NCBI RefSeq assembly: GCF_041677825.1
Contig: NZ_JBAYPG010000016.1
Span: forward strand, 8,158-72,157
DNA: 64,000 nucleotides
Source: Castellaniella sp041677825
Lineage (GTDB): Bacteria; Pseudomonadota; Gammaproteobacteria; Burkholderiales; Burkholderiaceae_B
Direction: 5' to 3'
Under the pieces are notes generated by a model that was not told the origin of the DNA, searched no databases, and saw only the letters and a program-made list of their open reading frames with translations. The translations under genes were made by a program, and so were the position numbers. Shown one piece after another: positions 44,389-55,267 of this stretch. Every line of letters begins with the position of its first letter. The first letter of the stretch is position 1.

Positions 44389-45669
44389 TCAGCCCATGAG
44401 GCCGGGCAACCAGGTGGTGACGGCGGGCACGTACGTGACCAGCAGGATGACGGCAACGAACACCAGCATGAAGGGCCCGAGCCGCCGGGCGATGTCCTCG
44501 ATCTTCAGGTGGCTGATGGCCGAGGCGACGAAGATGGAATAGCCCACGGGCGGGGTGACCATGCCCACGGCGAAGTTGATCACCACCATGGCGCCCAGCT
44601 GGATGGGGTCCATGCCGATCATCTGGCCGATGCCGGTCAGCACGCCGCTCAGGATCACCATGGCCGACACGTTGTCCATCACGGCGCCCAGGATCAGCAG
44701 AAAGACGTTGATGAGCAGCAGGATCACGATGGGATTGTGCGTGAGCGCAAGCAGGCTGTCGACGATCTGCTGCGGGATCTGCTCATCGGCGATCAGGTAG
44801 GCGTAGCCGTAGGCGGTGGCGATGATGAAGACGATCATGCCGCTCATCTTCAGGCTGCGCAGCACGGCCTCGTACAGGGTAGGCCAGTTCAGCTCGCGGT
44901 AGATGAAGACCCCGGCCACCAAGCCGTACACCACCCCCACCATCGAGGCTTCGGTGGGGGTGAACACGCCGCCATAGATGCCGCCCAGGATGATGACCGG
45001 CGCCATCAGGGCCCAGAAGCCGTCGCGCGTGGCGCGCAGCAGCTCGCGCCCGGTGGCGCGCCGGTGGGGCTTGATGCCGTTGCGCCGGGCATGATGGATA
45101 CTGACCAGGATGAAGCCGGCCGAGGCGATCAGCCCGGGCACCACGCCGGCCAGAAACAGTTTGGCGATGGATTGCTCGGCCAGCACGCCCCAGATGACCA
45201 TGGGGATGGACGGCGGGATCATCTGGCCCAGGGGCCCCACGGCGGTGGACAGCGCGGCGGCGTAGTCGCGCCGGTAGCCTTCTTTTTCGAGCTCGTCGAT
45301 CATGATCGAGCCCACCGCCGCCGTAGTGGCCGGGGCCGAGCCCGAGATGGCGCCAAAGAACGTGCCCGCCAGCACCGTGGCGATGCTCAGCCCGCCGGTC
45401 AGGTGGCCAAAGAGCGCCGAGGCAAAGCGCACCAGGCGGCGCGACAGGCCGCCCGCCCCCATCAGGTCGCCCGCCAGGATGAACCCTGGGATGGCCAGCA
45501 GGCTGTTCACGTCCGTGCCGGCCATCAGCTGCTGGGCAAAAATGATCGGGTTGGTATCGGTGATGTACAGCCCGCCCAGCGTGAGGATGGACAGCGTGAA
45601 GGCGATGGGCACACCCAGGACCAGCAGGATCACCAGCCCCAGCCCGAGAAAGAGCGCCAGAAAACTCAC
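44389..45669 (-). CDS. dctM: TRAP transporter large permease
   Basis: 426-residue DctM-type membrane protein with about 12 spans. LTGGLSIATVLAGTFFGAIS followed by GSAPATTAAVGSIMI, and GPLGQMIPPSIPMVIWGVLA are typical of TRAP-T large subunits. It is the Na+-coupled transport subunit working with DctQ and DctP. It starts 16 bases after dctQ. Confidence 0.95.
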   Translation of the reverse strand: MSFLALFLGLGLVILLVLGVPIAFTLSILTLGGLYITDTNPIIFAQQLMAGTDVNSLLAIPGFILAGDLMGAGGLSRRLVRFASALFGHLTGGLSIATVLAGTFFGAISGSAPATTAAVGSIMIDELEKEGYRRDYAAALSTAVGPLGQMIPPSIPMVIWGVLAEQSIAKLFLAGVVPGLIASAGFILVSIHHARRNGIKPHRRATGRELLRATRDGFWALMAPVIILGGIYGGVFTPTEASMVGVVYGLVAGVFIYRELNWPTLYEAVLRSLKMSGMIVFIIATAYGYAYLIADEQIPQQIVDSLLALTHNPIVILLLINVFLLILGAVMDNVSAMVILSGVLTGIGQMIGMDPIQLGAMVVINFAVGMVTPPVGYSIFVASAISHLKIEDIARRLGPFMLVFVAVILLVTYVPAVTTWLPGLMG

Positions 45670-45685
45670 GATGGGGCCCGATCGC

Positions 45686-46213
45686 TCATGGCGTGGATGG
45701 CCGCTGCGGCCACAGGGTGCTGCGCAGGTTGAGCAGGCTGAAGACCACGATCAGCGCCCCGGCCACCGGCAGCGCCAGGTTGCGCACCCAGATGGGATAG
45801 CGCGTGGCCGGCGCCGTCTGCCCCACCGTCATCTGCATGAAATCCCAGCCTGTCCAGACCATGTACGCGCCCGTGACCAGGATCAGGACCTGGATCAGCG
45901 CGCGCAGCAGACGCAAGGCGGGCGGCGGCAGGCAGGCCTCGATCAGCTCGACGCGCACGTGGCCCGACTCGTGCACCAGCAGCGCGGCCGCCAGCAGCAC
46001 CGTCCAGGAAAAGCAGAACATCGCCACCTCGTCCGTCCACGACAGAGCGCTCTGCACCACATAGCGAAAGAACACCCCGGTGATCAGGCTGGCCACGATG
46101 ACCGCGCCCCCCAGCACGGTGAGCGCCGCGACTGCCTGCACCAGCCTGCGCGTGAGGGTGGCCATCATGCGCGCCGACCTTCGGAACTCGGCGGGCGTGG
46201 ACGGATCCAGCAT
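45686..46213 (-). CDS. dctQ: TRAP transporter small permease
   Basis: 175-residue DctQ-type protein with four spans; GVFFRYVVQSALSWTDEVAM is the family signature after the first helix, and HVRVELIEACLPP precedes the third. ATG 46213 is taken; ATG 46168 or 46165 would trim 15 residues of non-hydrophobic N-terminus. Between dctP and dctM. Confidence 0.92.
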   Translation of the reverse strand: MLDPSTPAEFRRSARMMATLTRRLVQAVAALTVLGGAVIVASLITGVFFRYVVQSALSWTDEVAMFCFSWTVLLAAALLVHESGHVRVELIEACLPPPALRLLRALIQVLILVTGAYMVWTGWDFMQMTVGQTAPATRYPIWVRNLALPVAGALIVVFSLLNLRSTLWPQRPSTP

Positions 46214-46258
46214 GACATGGCCCGGCGCGGCATGACCCGATGCGGCATGGTCCGGCGT

Positions 46259-47269
46259 TTACTGGCCCAGTGCGGCATCCAGCACCGGCGCGCCGATGGC
46301 GTCGCGATACTTGTCGTACACCGCGCCTTCCTTGTCGCGGAAGATGCCCAGGTCTGGTACCTCGTTCACCTGCATGCCGGCCGCCCGGATCTTGTCCAGG
46401 ATCTCGGCATCACTGACCGCCATGGTGGCCCGCTGGCGCTCGATCGCCGCCCGCGCCGCCGCGCGCACCAGGTCCTGCGTGGCCGCATCCAGCTTGCCCA
46501 GGCTGCGGTCGGACATGAGCAGCGCCAGCGCGTTGTAGCTGTGCCGCGTAAGCGACAGATGCTTGGTGACCTCGGGGAACTTGTTGGCGTAGATCACCGC
46601 CAGCGGGATCTCCAGGCCATCGATGGTGCCCTGCTGCACCGCAGTGAAGGCATCGCCCCAGGGCAGCGGCACCGGATTGGCCCCCAGCGCGCGAAAGCTG
46701 TCGATGAACATGTCGCTGGGCTGCACGCGCAGGCGGATGCCCTTCAGGTCATCCGGTGTTTCAATCGGCCGCGTATTGTTGATCACGTGCCGGAAGCCCG
46801 CCTCGGCAAAGCCCAGGTTGGTCACCTTCTTGGCCTTGAGGTCCTCGGCCATGATCTCGCCCGCCTTGCCGTCCAGCACCTGGTGCGCCTGCTCGTTCGA
46901 GGCATACAGGAACGGCAGGTCATTGAGCTGGTACGACGGCAGGATATTGCCGATCACCGTGCCGGTGATCACGCCCATGTCCAGCGTACCCAGCTGCAGG
47001 CCCTGCAACATTTGCATCTCGTCACCCAGCTGGTGACCGCCATAGAACTGCACCTTGAACTGCCCCGGTGCTGCCTTTTCCAGCTCTTCGGCAAAATAAT
47101 GCGCCGTGATCGCATACGGATCCGACGGGCTGTCGGCCGTCGTCCAGCCGATCTTGATCACCTGCGGCGCGGCGTGGGCCGCGGCGCCAACGCCCAGTGA
47201 AACGGCCAGGCCCAGCGCCAGGGCCGGTAGTACACGCCCAAAGCGTGCGGGGATGCGGGAAGGGAACAT
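46259..47269 (-). CDS. dctP: TRAP transporter substrate-binding protein
   Basis: 336-residue periplasmic DctP-type protein. Signal peptide VLPALALGLAVSLGVGAAAH; then VIKIGWTTADSPSDPYAITA, GGHQLGDEMQMLQGLQLGTL and the arginine in RLRVQPSDMFIDSFRALGAN, which holds the substrate carboxylate in this family. First gene of dctPQM plus the amidohydrolase, suggesting uptake of a (possibly aromatic-derived) organic acid that the hydrolase then processes. Confidence 0.94.
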   Translation of the reverse strand: MFPSRIPARFGRVLPALALGLAVSLGVGAAAHAAPQVIKIGWTTADSPSDPYAITAHYFAEELEKAAPGQFKVQFYGGHQLGDEMQMLQGLQLGTLDMGVITGTVIGNILPSYQLNDLPFLYASNEQAHQVLDGKAGEIMAEDLKAKKVTNLGFAEAGFRHVINNTRPIETPDDLKGIRLRVQPSDMFIDSFRALGANPVPLPWGDAFTAVQQGTIDGLEIPLAVIYANKFPEVTKHLSLTRHSYNALALLMSDRSLGKLDAATQDLVRAAARAAIERQRATMAVSDAEILDKIRAAGMQVNEVPDLGIFRDKEGAVYDKYRDAIGAPVLDAALGQ

Positions 47270-47602
47270 GAGATGTCTCCGTATGGTGTTTTTAGCTGGT
47301 TGTGGTGGTGATGTGGAACGCCATCTTGCGCTTGCAATAAGTCAATTCATGGCAGATTAAGCCGTTCGCCATGATGCCACAAGCCTCATCAGGGTTCCGA
47401 GGCCTTGCTGCCGATTGACCGATCAGAATTTGCCGTAATTTTCGCAATATGGAACAAAACGTCCGAAACTCAGCCGCTTCACCTAGATTTCATCTGCCTG
47501 GGCAGCCTTTGGGTGCATTTTCGGGCGCACCTATCCTGCCATTCGCATCAGAGCTCGGCGCGCCATCCACAGTAGCGTACCTTGGTATAGCCAAACTGAC
47601 AC
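47270..47602. other. Gap upstream of dctP without a gene
   Basis: No coding frame was recognised between the TRAP genes and the IS5 remnant. The promoter of dctPQM should lie here; no convincing -35/-10 pair was seen. Confidence 0.5.
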
Positions 47603-47770
47603 CGGGTACACCGGTTCGAGCAACCTCATGAGCCTGCGCCGAGATACGACCTTGCCCATCTCTTCGAGAAATACCTCGCAGCGCGTACGCTTGCGCTGGC
47701 TGGCAAACTCCACATCGGAGAAACTGATCCGGTGTATGGTACCGATCCGAAGACGGCGACAAATGAGCAA
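47603..47770 (-). mobile_element. IS5-family transposase N-terminal remnant
   Basis: The frame SFSDVEFASQRKRTRCEVFL then EEMGKVVSRRRLMRLLEPVY matches the first 45 or so residues of IS5-family transposases, which normally continue with a R-x-P-x-x-x-x-x-MLR segment. Here the similarity stops after EPVYP and the DDE domain is absent. No terminal inverted repeats were found. It marks a past insertion between the TRAP island and the AT-rich kinase/GT pair. Confidence 0.75.
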
Positions 47771-47869
47771 TAGGGTCTATTTTACCGAAACGAGAACTTG
47801 ATCAGAGTATCCATAGCAGCATCATCAAAGTATGAAATAGCCATCACATTAAAGCAAACGACGTGAGCA

Positions 47870-48985
47870 TCATTCTTTTGCGAAGCCAGTAATTAATTTC
47901 ACAATCTGTTTATTATAGGCCGCATGAGCAACATTCATTGGAATACGCAGAACATACACTTGATCTGGAAATATATTTTTATATATTCCACGCCATTTCT
48001 TAAGAATATCAGCCATCCTAAGAACTGGCACTAAACCAGCAGCCTGAGAATTATATTCCTCCCAATTAATATATTTATGGAAAACCTGATACTCAGCTAG
48101 CATGACATGACATGCCATATCTACCGCCGTCTCACGCGACACTACATCAAGCTCAAAATCGGAAACATTTGTCCTGAATAGGAAACAAATATTAGACAAA
48201 CTATTACCACCCGCATGCCAGTTTTGAAATAAAGCGTTTGGTTTGATTTTACGTCTTACGCTCGACGGATCAATTTTATTCTTTAGCCAAAAATGAGCAA
48301 CATCAAAAATCCCTCGATTCTTTAAAACCCGGCTTTTCATATCATTCGCGACGCAATTGTAACCGTAGATTTTTGGCCACGCCATATTCCCATAAACAAG
48401 CCCTGAATCACTCACAATGGCAATATCATCAGAAATAAATGAAAATCCATCCATCCCTGCAACGGCAATCATCGCAGAAGACTTCCCAACTCCTCCTGTT
48501 CCAGTTAACAAAATACAGCCGCCATCGTACCCAATCGATGCCGCGTGCATAGTCGCTAGTTCAGGGAAAAAATACGATGTAGGTACCAACACGAGTTCGT
48601 GCAGAACTTGCACAAACCACTCAACACCTCGAGAAAACTCCATTGACCTTAGCTTGCGTACAAATCCAACAGGCCCACTATAATTTAAATCCCTTACATG
48701 AACATCCACCTGTAGCGGAGAATTTGTAATTTTACGCCAGGCAACCGTAGCCGGACCGAAATTCGCCTGAAACCCGTCAACTATTTTTTCATATATTTTT
48801 GGGTTGTTCGCGACAACATTATCAGGAAAGCTCTGTTCAACGAAATTAACAACCACACTAACGTCATTTGCACACCCCGAAGGATATAGAAGCAGCGACT
48901 CCTCCAGATACGGACCATATTCTCCATAAGAATTAAAACTAAATGTCCTGCCGAAGATTTGCTTTATTATATTCCGTGCCGACAT
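47870..48985 (-). CDS. HprK-like kinase-fold protein
   Basis: 371 residues, AT-rich. The C-terminal half has an HPr-kinase-like P-loop ILLTGTGGVGKSSAMIAVAG (GTGGVGKS at 162-169) preceded by MHAASIGYDGG, and FSFISDDIAIVSDSGLVYG (S-D-D at 184-187), which are HprK Walker A and catalytic motifs. The N-terminal 130 residues are not recognised. Such HprK-like proteins occur in exosortase/EPS and lasso-peptide loci and may phosphorylate a sugar, lipid or peptide. It overlaps the upstream GT4 by 19 bases. Confidence 0.75.
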   Translation of the reverse strand: MSARNIIKQIFGRTFSFNSYGEYGPYLEESLLLYPSGCANDVSVVVNFVEQSFPDNVVANNPKIYEKIVDGFQANFGPATVAWRKITNSPLQVDVHVRDLNYSGPVGFVRKLRSMEFSRGVEWFVQVLHELVLVPTSYFFPELATMHAASIGYDGGCILLTGTGGVGKSSAMIAVAGMDGFSFISDDIAIVSDSGLVYGNMAWPKIYGYNCVANDMKSRVLKNRGIFDVAHFWLKNKIDPSSVRRKIKPNALFQNWHAGGNSLSNICFLFRTNVSDFELDVVSRETAVDMACHVMLAEYQVFHKYINWEEYNSQAAGLVPVLRMADILKKWRGIYKNIFPDQVYVLRIPMNVAHAAYNKQIVKLITGFAKE

Positions 48986-50232
48986 GGCAATTCCTTCAAC
49001 TTAGACACGAAGTTCGAATAATTTCTGGTAGCATTGAAATTAGAAGAAATATGCTCTCGCGCCTTAAGCCTCAATCCCTCTTGATTATCTCCCAAGAGCA
49101 TCTCCTCCAACGCACAAGTCATTTCCTTGATAGACGGCGTAGTCGTTAACAATTTGCCGTTTTCATGAGTAATAAGATTCGCCATGCCACCAATGTTGGG
49201 TGCGATAGCGGGCACTCCAGCCGCCATTGCTTCCATTATGGAAACCGGCATTCCTTCAGATTCACTTGCGTTTATGAAAACATCAACAGGTTGCATGGAG
49301 TAAAAATTCTTCACGTAAGAATTTGACTTAAGCCCCAACAACTCTATATTCAAACGTGGACGACTAAAAACCTCCGCGGCACATTTATTTTTTAGTTCAC
49401 AGAGCAACGGTCCATCGCCGATATGTGTCCATTTCACTTGAATTTCTGGATGCCAGTCCGAAAACAAGGAAACCGCAGCTAATATTTTATCTAATCTCTT
49501 TATTGCCACACAAAAGGAAACTGATACGATATGAGCTTCCCCGGCACGACTTCTAGCTGATACCTTGGACGGTAAAGGAACACCGAGAGGCGCTATCCCT
49601 AATATACCCGCCGCCGTTCCATAGGTCTGTTCAAAGTAGGACTTAGCTTCTTCTGAAAGAAGGAATATTTTATCGAAATCTGCAATAAACTGGCGCTTTA
49701 ATGCCATATAATGAGTTTTCCTGCGGCTCTCATACAGATCGAATCCATGTGCACGACTAATCACACTGCCTACTTTGCCATGCCGCTTCAAAAGGCATGC
49801 AGCATAAGCCAAAGATTCATTCCAGTAGCTATATACAATATCAATACATCCTTCTTTAGAAATATATTTATTCAATTTCTTTTGAAAAATGAGGACATTT
49901 GCGCAAGCTTGTAACGCATACAGCACATTCTTCAGGGATAACCTATTCGATGATAACAAATATCTAATTTCACAAATAAAAAGCCTTGAAGTTACTGCTG
50001 GAGGCAGCCACAGCATCTTCATTAGTCGATGGCGCGAAAGAGGGCTACTGCCAACAAGTGATAGATTAATTTCAATATCCTCTGGAATATCTCTGACAGC
50101 CCCAGATGCAGTCGCTGGCATAAGTATTACTTCAACCCCCTCTGCTTCTGACCAATATGGTATTTCATCTTCCAGAAACTGCTCACCCGGTAAATATGGA
50201 AATGCCGAAGTAAGAATCACCACCTTTCGCAC
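48967..50232 (-). CDS. Glycosyltransferase family 4
   Basis: 421-residue GT-B transferase. VVILTSAFPYLPGEQFLEDE is a WcaL/colanic-type N-terminus, with SRAHGFDLYESRRKTHYMAL following; VSVSFCVAIKRLDKILAAVS and VFINASESEGMPVSIMEAMA then AGVPAI give the nucleotide-sugar site. AT-rich like the kinase gene it overlaps, unlike the GC-rich wlb genes upstream. It ends the promoter-proximal part of the locus. Confidence 0.88.
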   Translation of the reverse strand: MRKVVILTSAFPYLPGEQFLEDEIPYWSEAEGVEVILMPATASGAVRDIPEDIEINLSLVGSSPLSRHRLMKMLWLPPAVTSRLFICEIRYLLSSNRLSLKNVLYALQACANVLIFQKKLNKYISKEGCIDIVYSYWNESLAYAACLLKRHGKVGSVISRAHGFDLYESRRKTHYMALKRQFIADFDKIFLLSEEAKSYFEQTYGTAAGILGIAPLGVPLPSKVSARSRAGEAHIVSVSFCVAIKRLDKILAAVSLFSDWHPEIQVKWTHIGDGPLLCELKNKCAAEVFSRPRLNIELLGLKSNSYVKNFYSMQPVDVFINASESEGMPVSIMEAMAAGVPAIAPNIGGMANLITHENGKLLTTTPSIKEMTCALEEMLLGDNQEGLRLKAREHISSNFNATRNYSNFVSKLKELPCRHGI

Positions 50233-50295
50233 GCGATCATCTCAAAATGATATAAACCTGGATCGTCGATTGCGCTGGCTCAACGTTCAATTTCG

Positions 50296-51369
50296 TCACA
50301 ACACCGCCGCCACACGCGCCTGCTGTTCCTCATCCATATACGGATGCATGGGCAAGCTCAACACCCGCTGCGCCAGGGCATCGCCCACGGGCAGCGTGGC
50401 GTTAGGGTCGGCCACGGCGGGCTGACGGTTCAGCGGGATGGGGTAATGCACGGCGGTGGGGATGCCGGCAGCTTTCAGGCGCGCCTGCACAGCATCGCGC
50501 TCGGCCAGCTGTATGGTGTACTGCGCCCAGGCGCTCTGGTTGTGGGGCAGCACGGTGGGCGGAACGATGCCGGGCACGTCGGCCAGCAGGCGGGCGTAGG
50601 TGTCGGCCACGCGCTGGCGGGCAGCGATCTCGTCATCCAGAATGGCCAGCTTGGGCAGCAGGATGGCGGCCTGCAGGGTGTCCAGGCGGCTGTTCATGCC
50701 CACCCGGATGTGGTGATAGCGGCGGTCCTGGCCGTGGCGCGCGATCTGGCGCAGGCGGGTGGCCAGGGCGTCATCGTCGGTAAACAGGGCCCCACCGTCG
50801 CCGTAGGCGCCCAGGGGTTTGCTGGGGAAGAAGCTGGTGCAGGCCAGGGTGCTGAGGCTGCCGCTCTTGCGGCCCTTGTAGCGCGCGCCGAAGCTCTGGG
50901 CGGCGTCTTCGATCACCGGGATGCCGTGGCGCGCGGCAATGGCGTTGATGGCGTCGAAATCGGCGCACTGGCCATAGAGCGACACCGGGATGATAGCGCG
51001 CGTGCGCGGGGTGATGGCGGCTTCCAGCGCAGCCGGATCCAGGTTGCAGGTGGCGGGATCCACGTCCACATAGACGGGCCGCGCGCCCAGTACGGCCACG
51101 GTTTCGGCGGTGGCGATGTAGGTGAAACCTGGGGTGATGACTTCGTCACCCGGGCCGATGTCCAGCGCCATCTGCGCGATCTGCAGGGCGTCGGTGCCAT
51201 TGGCGCAGCTGATGCAGTGGCGCGCGCCGGTGTATTCGGCCAGGCATTCTTCCAGTTCGGCCACTTCGGGGCCCAGGATGTACTGGCCGTGGGCCAGCAC
51301 GCGGGCGATGGCGGCGTCGATTTCGGTTTTCAGGCGCGCCTGCTGGGCGCCCAGGTCTACGAACTTCAT
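50296..51369 (-). CDS. wlbC: WbpE/WlbC-type UDP-sugar aminotransferase
   Basis: 357-residue DegT-family PLP enzyme. MKFVDLGAQQARLKTEIDAA is the WbpE/WlbC start; SCANGTDALQIAQMALDIGP, the PLP aspartate in VIEDAAQSFGARYKGRKSGS and the lysine in TSFFPSKPLGAYGDGG are present. It would aminate C3 of UDP-3-keto-GlcNAcA. The start ATG 51369 overlaps the dehydrogenase stop by ATGA. Order acetyltransferase, dehydrogenase, aminotransferase matches the wlb/wbp pathway. Confidence 0.92.
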   Translation of the reverse strand: MKFVDLGAQQARLKTEIDAAIARVLAHGQYILGPEVAELEECLAEYTGARHCISCANGTDALQIAQMALDIGPGDEVITPGFTYIATAETVAVLGARPVYVDVDPATCNLDPAALEAAITPRTRAIIPVSLYGQCADFDAINAIAARHGIPVIEDAAQSFGARYKGRKSGSLSTLACTSFFPSKPLGAYGDGGALFTDDDALATRLRQIARHGQDRRYHHIRVGMNSRLDTLQAAILLPKLAILDDEIAARQRVADTYARLLADVPGIVPPTVLPHNQSAWAQYTIQLAERDAVQARLKAAGIPTAVHYPIPLNRQPAVADPNATLPVGDALAQRVLSLPMHPYMDEEQQARVAAVL

Positions 51370-52340
51370 GGCTGGCGCTCCACGTGTTTCAGAAAGGGAT
51401 GGTAGTCGCCCCGCAGGGGGGCGACAGGCGCCTGGCGTATGGCTGATACGGTGGCGATCGCACAGCGGTTCTCTGCCAGCCCGAAACCGCGCCCGGCCAG
51501 GATTTCTTCGTAGCTGCGCGTGTGCAGGTCGGTGAAACCGCCCGAGAACTCGATCTCCTGGCCATCCACGGTGATCGAGCGGTAGGTGCGCTGGCCCTGT
51601 TCGCGCTGGGCCGGCGGCAGGTGCGCCTGGTCCACCGACAGAAACCAGCGCACGCGCGCCTGTTCGTATTCCAGGTAGCCCGCCGCACAGGTGTCCCGGC
51701 TGGCGTGCACCACGTTGGCCTGCAGTTCGCCGAACAGATGGTGCAGCATGTCGAAGAAGTGCACGCCGATGTTGCTGGCGATGCCGCCCGATTTCTTGCT
51801 GTCGCCCTTCCACGATTGCAGGTACCAGTGCCCGCGCGAGGTGATGTAGGTCAGGTCCACCTCGTACTTGTGCGGCCTGTGCGGCTGGCTGCGCACCTGC
51901 TGGCGCAGGGCGATGATGGCCGGATGCAGGCGCAGCTGCAGGATGGTGCTGACGCGGTGGCCGCTGTCGCGCTCGATTTCGAGCAGGCCGTCGATGTTCC
52001 ACGGGTTGAGCACCAGGGGCTTTTCGCAGATCACGTCGGCGCCCGAGCGCAGGCCAAAGCGCATGTGCGAGTCGTGCAGGTAATTGGGCGAGCAGATGGC
52101 GACGTAATCGATGTTGGCGCGCTCGGGGGCGCGGCGCAGTTTGTCGATGTGGCGATCGAAGCGCTCGAACTCGGTGAAGAATTCCGTCTCGGGAAAATAG
52201 CTGTCCAGAATGCCCACCGAATCGTTGGGGTCCAGCGCGGCCACCAGGCGGTGGCCGGTGTCCTTGATGGCTTTCATGTGGCGCGGGGCGATGTAGCCGG
52301 CCGCGCCGATCAGGGCGAAGTTCTTTATTGGATTCTGCAT
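51366..52340 (-). CDS. wlbA: WbpB/WlbA-type UDP-GlcNAcA 3-dehydrogenase
   Basis: 324-residue Gfo/Idh/MocA oxidoreductase. KNFALIGAAGYIAPRHMKAI is the NAD site, VAICSPNYLHDSHMRFGLRS and CEKPLVLNPWNIDGL the conserved EKP region, and SGGIASNIGVHFFDMLHHLF the catalytic helix. It oxidises C3 of UDP-GlcNAc-uronate. ATG 52340 starts MQNPIKNFALIG; upstream frame is non-family sequence. It lies 37 bases after the acetyltransferase gene. Confidence 0.92.
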   Translation of the reverse strand: MQNPIKNFALIGAAGYIAPRHMKAIKDTGHRLVAALDPNDSVGILDSYFPETEFFTEFERFDRHIDKLRRAPERANIDYVAICSPNYLHDSHMRFGLRSGADVICEKPLVLNPWNIDGLLEIERDSGHRVSTILQLRLHPAIIALRQQVRSQPHRPHKYEVDLTYITSRGHWYLQSWKGDSKKSGGIASNIGVHFFDMLHHLFGELQANVVHASRDTCAAGYLEYEQARVRWFLSVDQAHLPPAQREQGQRTYRSITVDGQEIEFSGGFTDLHTRSYEEILAGRGFGLAENRCAIATVSAIRQAPVAPLRGDYHPFLKHVERQP

Positions 52341-52377
52341 GGGTTGTTTCTGGGCGGTTGGTTGGGCTGATGCCGTA

Positions 52378-52953
52378 TCAGCGGCGCTGACAGTGGCCGT
52401 CGACCAGTTCGTACACGGCACCGGTATGGGCGCAGGTGGCGCTGCCGCTGCCCTCCAGGGGCAGGTCCAGGGCCTCGCCGTATGTGCTCATCCAGCCCAC
52501 CTGGCGCGCCGGCACGCCCACCATCAGGGCGTAGGGCTTGACGTCCCGGTGCACGACGGCACCGGCGCCTATGAAGGCGTATTCGCCTATGGTGACCCCG
52601 CAGACGATGGTGCAGTTGGCCCCCAGGGTGGCCCCCTTGCGCACCCGCGTGGGGCGGTATTCGGCCTTGCGCTCGATCAGCGCGCGCGGGTTGTAGACGT
52701 TGGTGAACACCATGCTGGGGCCGCAGAACACGCCCTCTTCCAGGGTCACGCCATCGTACACGCTGACGTTGTTCTGGATCTTGCAGTGGTCGCCGATGCG
52801 CACGTCGTTGCCCACGAACACGTTCTGGCCCAGCGACACGCCCTGGCCGATGCGCGCGCCGGCGCACACGTGCACGAAGTGCCAGATGCGCGAACCGGCG
52901 CCGATCTGGGCGCCAGGGTCGACGATGGCGGTGGGGTGCTGGTAGTGGGTCAT
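52378..52953 (-). CDS. wlbB: WbpD/WlbB-type sugar N-acetyltransferase
   Basis: 191-residue left-handed beta-helix (hexapeptide) acetyltransferase with repeats such as AIVDPGAQIGAGSRIWHFVH, ARIGQGVSLGQNVFVGNDVR and TLGANCTIVCGVTIGEYAFI. It acetylates the 3-amino group to give the 2,3-diacetamido-uronate. ATG 52953 begins MTHYQHPTAIVD. About 30 extra residues follow the helix (GEALDLPLEGSGSATCAHTG). It follows the ABC exporter by 16 bases. Confidence 0.93.
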   Translation of the reverse strand: MTHYQHPTAIVDPGAQIGAGSRIWHFVHVCAGARIGQGVSLGQNVFVGNDVRIGDHCKIQNNVSVYDGVTLEEGVFCGPSMVFTNVYNPRALIERKAEYRPTRVRKGATLGANCTIVCGVTIGEYAFIGAGAVVHRDVKPYALMVGVPARQVGWMSTYGEALDLPLEGSGSATCAHTGAVYELVDGHCQRR

Positions 52954-52969
52954 GAAGGTACGCGCCGCG

Positions 52970-54822
<1,853 letters not shown>

Positions 54823-54826
<4 letters not shown>

Positions 54827-55191
54827 GCCTGCTGCCCGTCCACTTCGCGGCGCAGGGCGGCGATTTCGTATTTCAGGGTTTCGTACTCCGCCTGCTTCTG
54901 GTGCAGGAAGGCGCGGGTGAGTTCGGCCTTGGCGCACAGGCCGGCCGGGGTGAGCAGGTAGGCGTAGCCGCGCTTGTTGTTGCTGTGCGTGAAGTCGTGC
55001 ATCTTGATCAGGCCCTTGTCGAGCAGGGCGCGCACGCAGTAGTGCGTCTTGCCCAGGCTGAGGCCCAGCGCGCGGGCCAGTTCGCGCTGCGACAGATCGG
55101 GGTGTTCCTGCAGCAGGCGCAGGAGCTTGAGTGAATGTTCGGGGTGTATCTTGCCCAGGGTGGCTGTAGGATCAGTCAAGTGGGATGTCAT
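54823..55191 (-). CDS. EPS-associated MarR-family transcriptional regulator
   Basis: 122 residues. Winged helix with DLSQRELARALGLSLGKTHY and CVRALLDKGLIKMHDFTHSN, followed by a C-terminal coiled helix (LHQKQAEYETLKYEIAALRR). This matches the EPS-associated MarR family that heads exopolysaccharide loci in proteobacteria. ATG 55191 reads MTSHLTDPTATLGKIHPEHS. It is the first gene of the minus-strand locus, behind a long leader with an ops element and palindromes, and may control its own promoter. Confidence 0.92.
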
Positions 55192-55267
55192 GTGGCGCCA
55201 GCGCGAGCTTATGAAATGAGCCGGGTGAGGGGCCGCCGGCAGGGAATGCTGATGATAAGGCATTTTT

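Noticed and set aside
44509..47200. Long plus-strand open frames opposite the TRAP genes
   Set aside because: Asp/His/Gln-rich antisense shadows of dctP, dctQ and dctM with no family features.
51370..52002. N-terminal extension of the WlbC-type aminotransferase
   Set aside because: The extra codons are an out-of-frame reading of wlbA; the family start MKFVDLG is at 51369 with an ATGA overlap.
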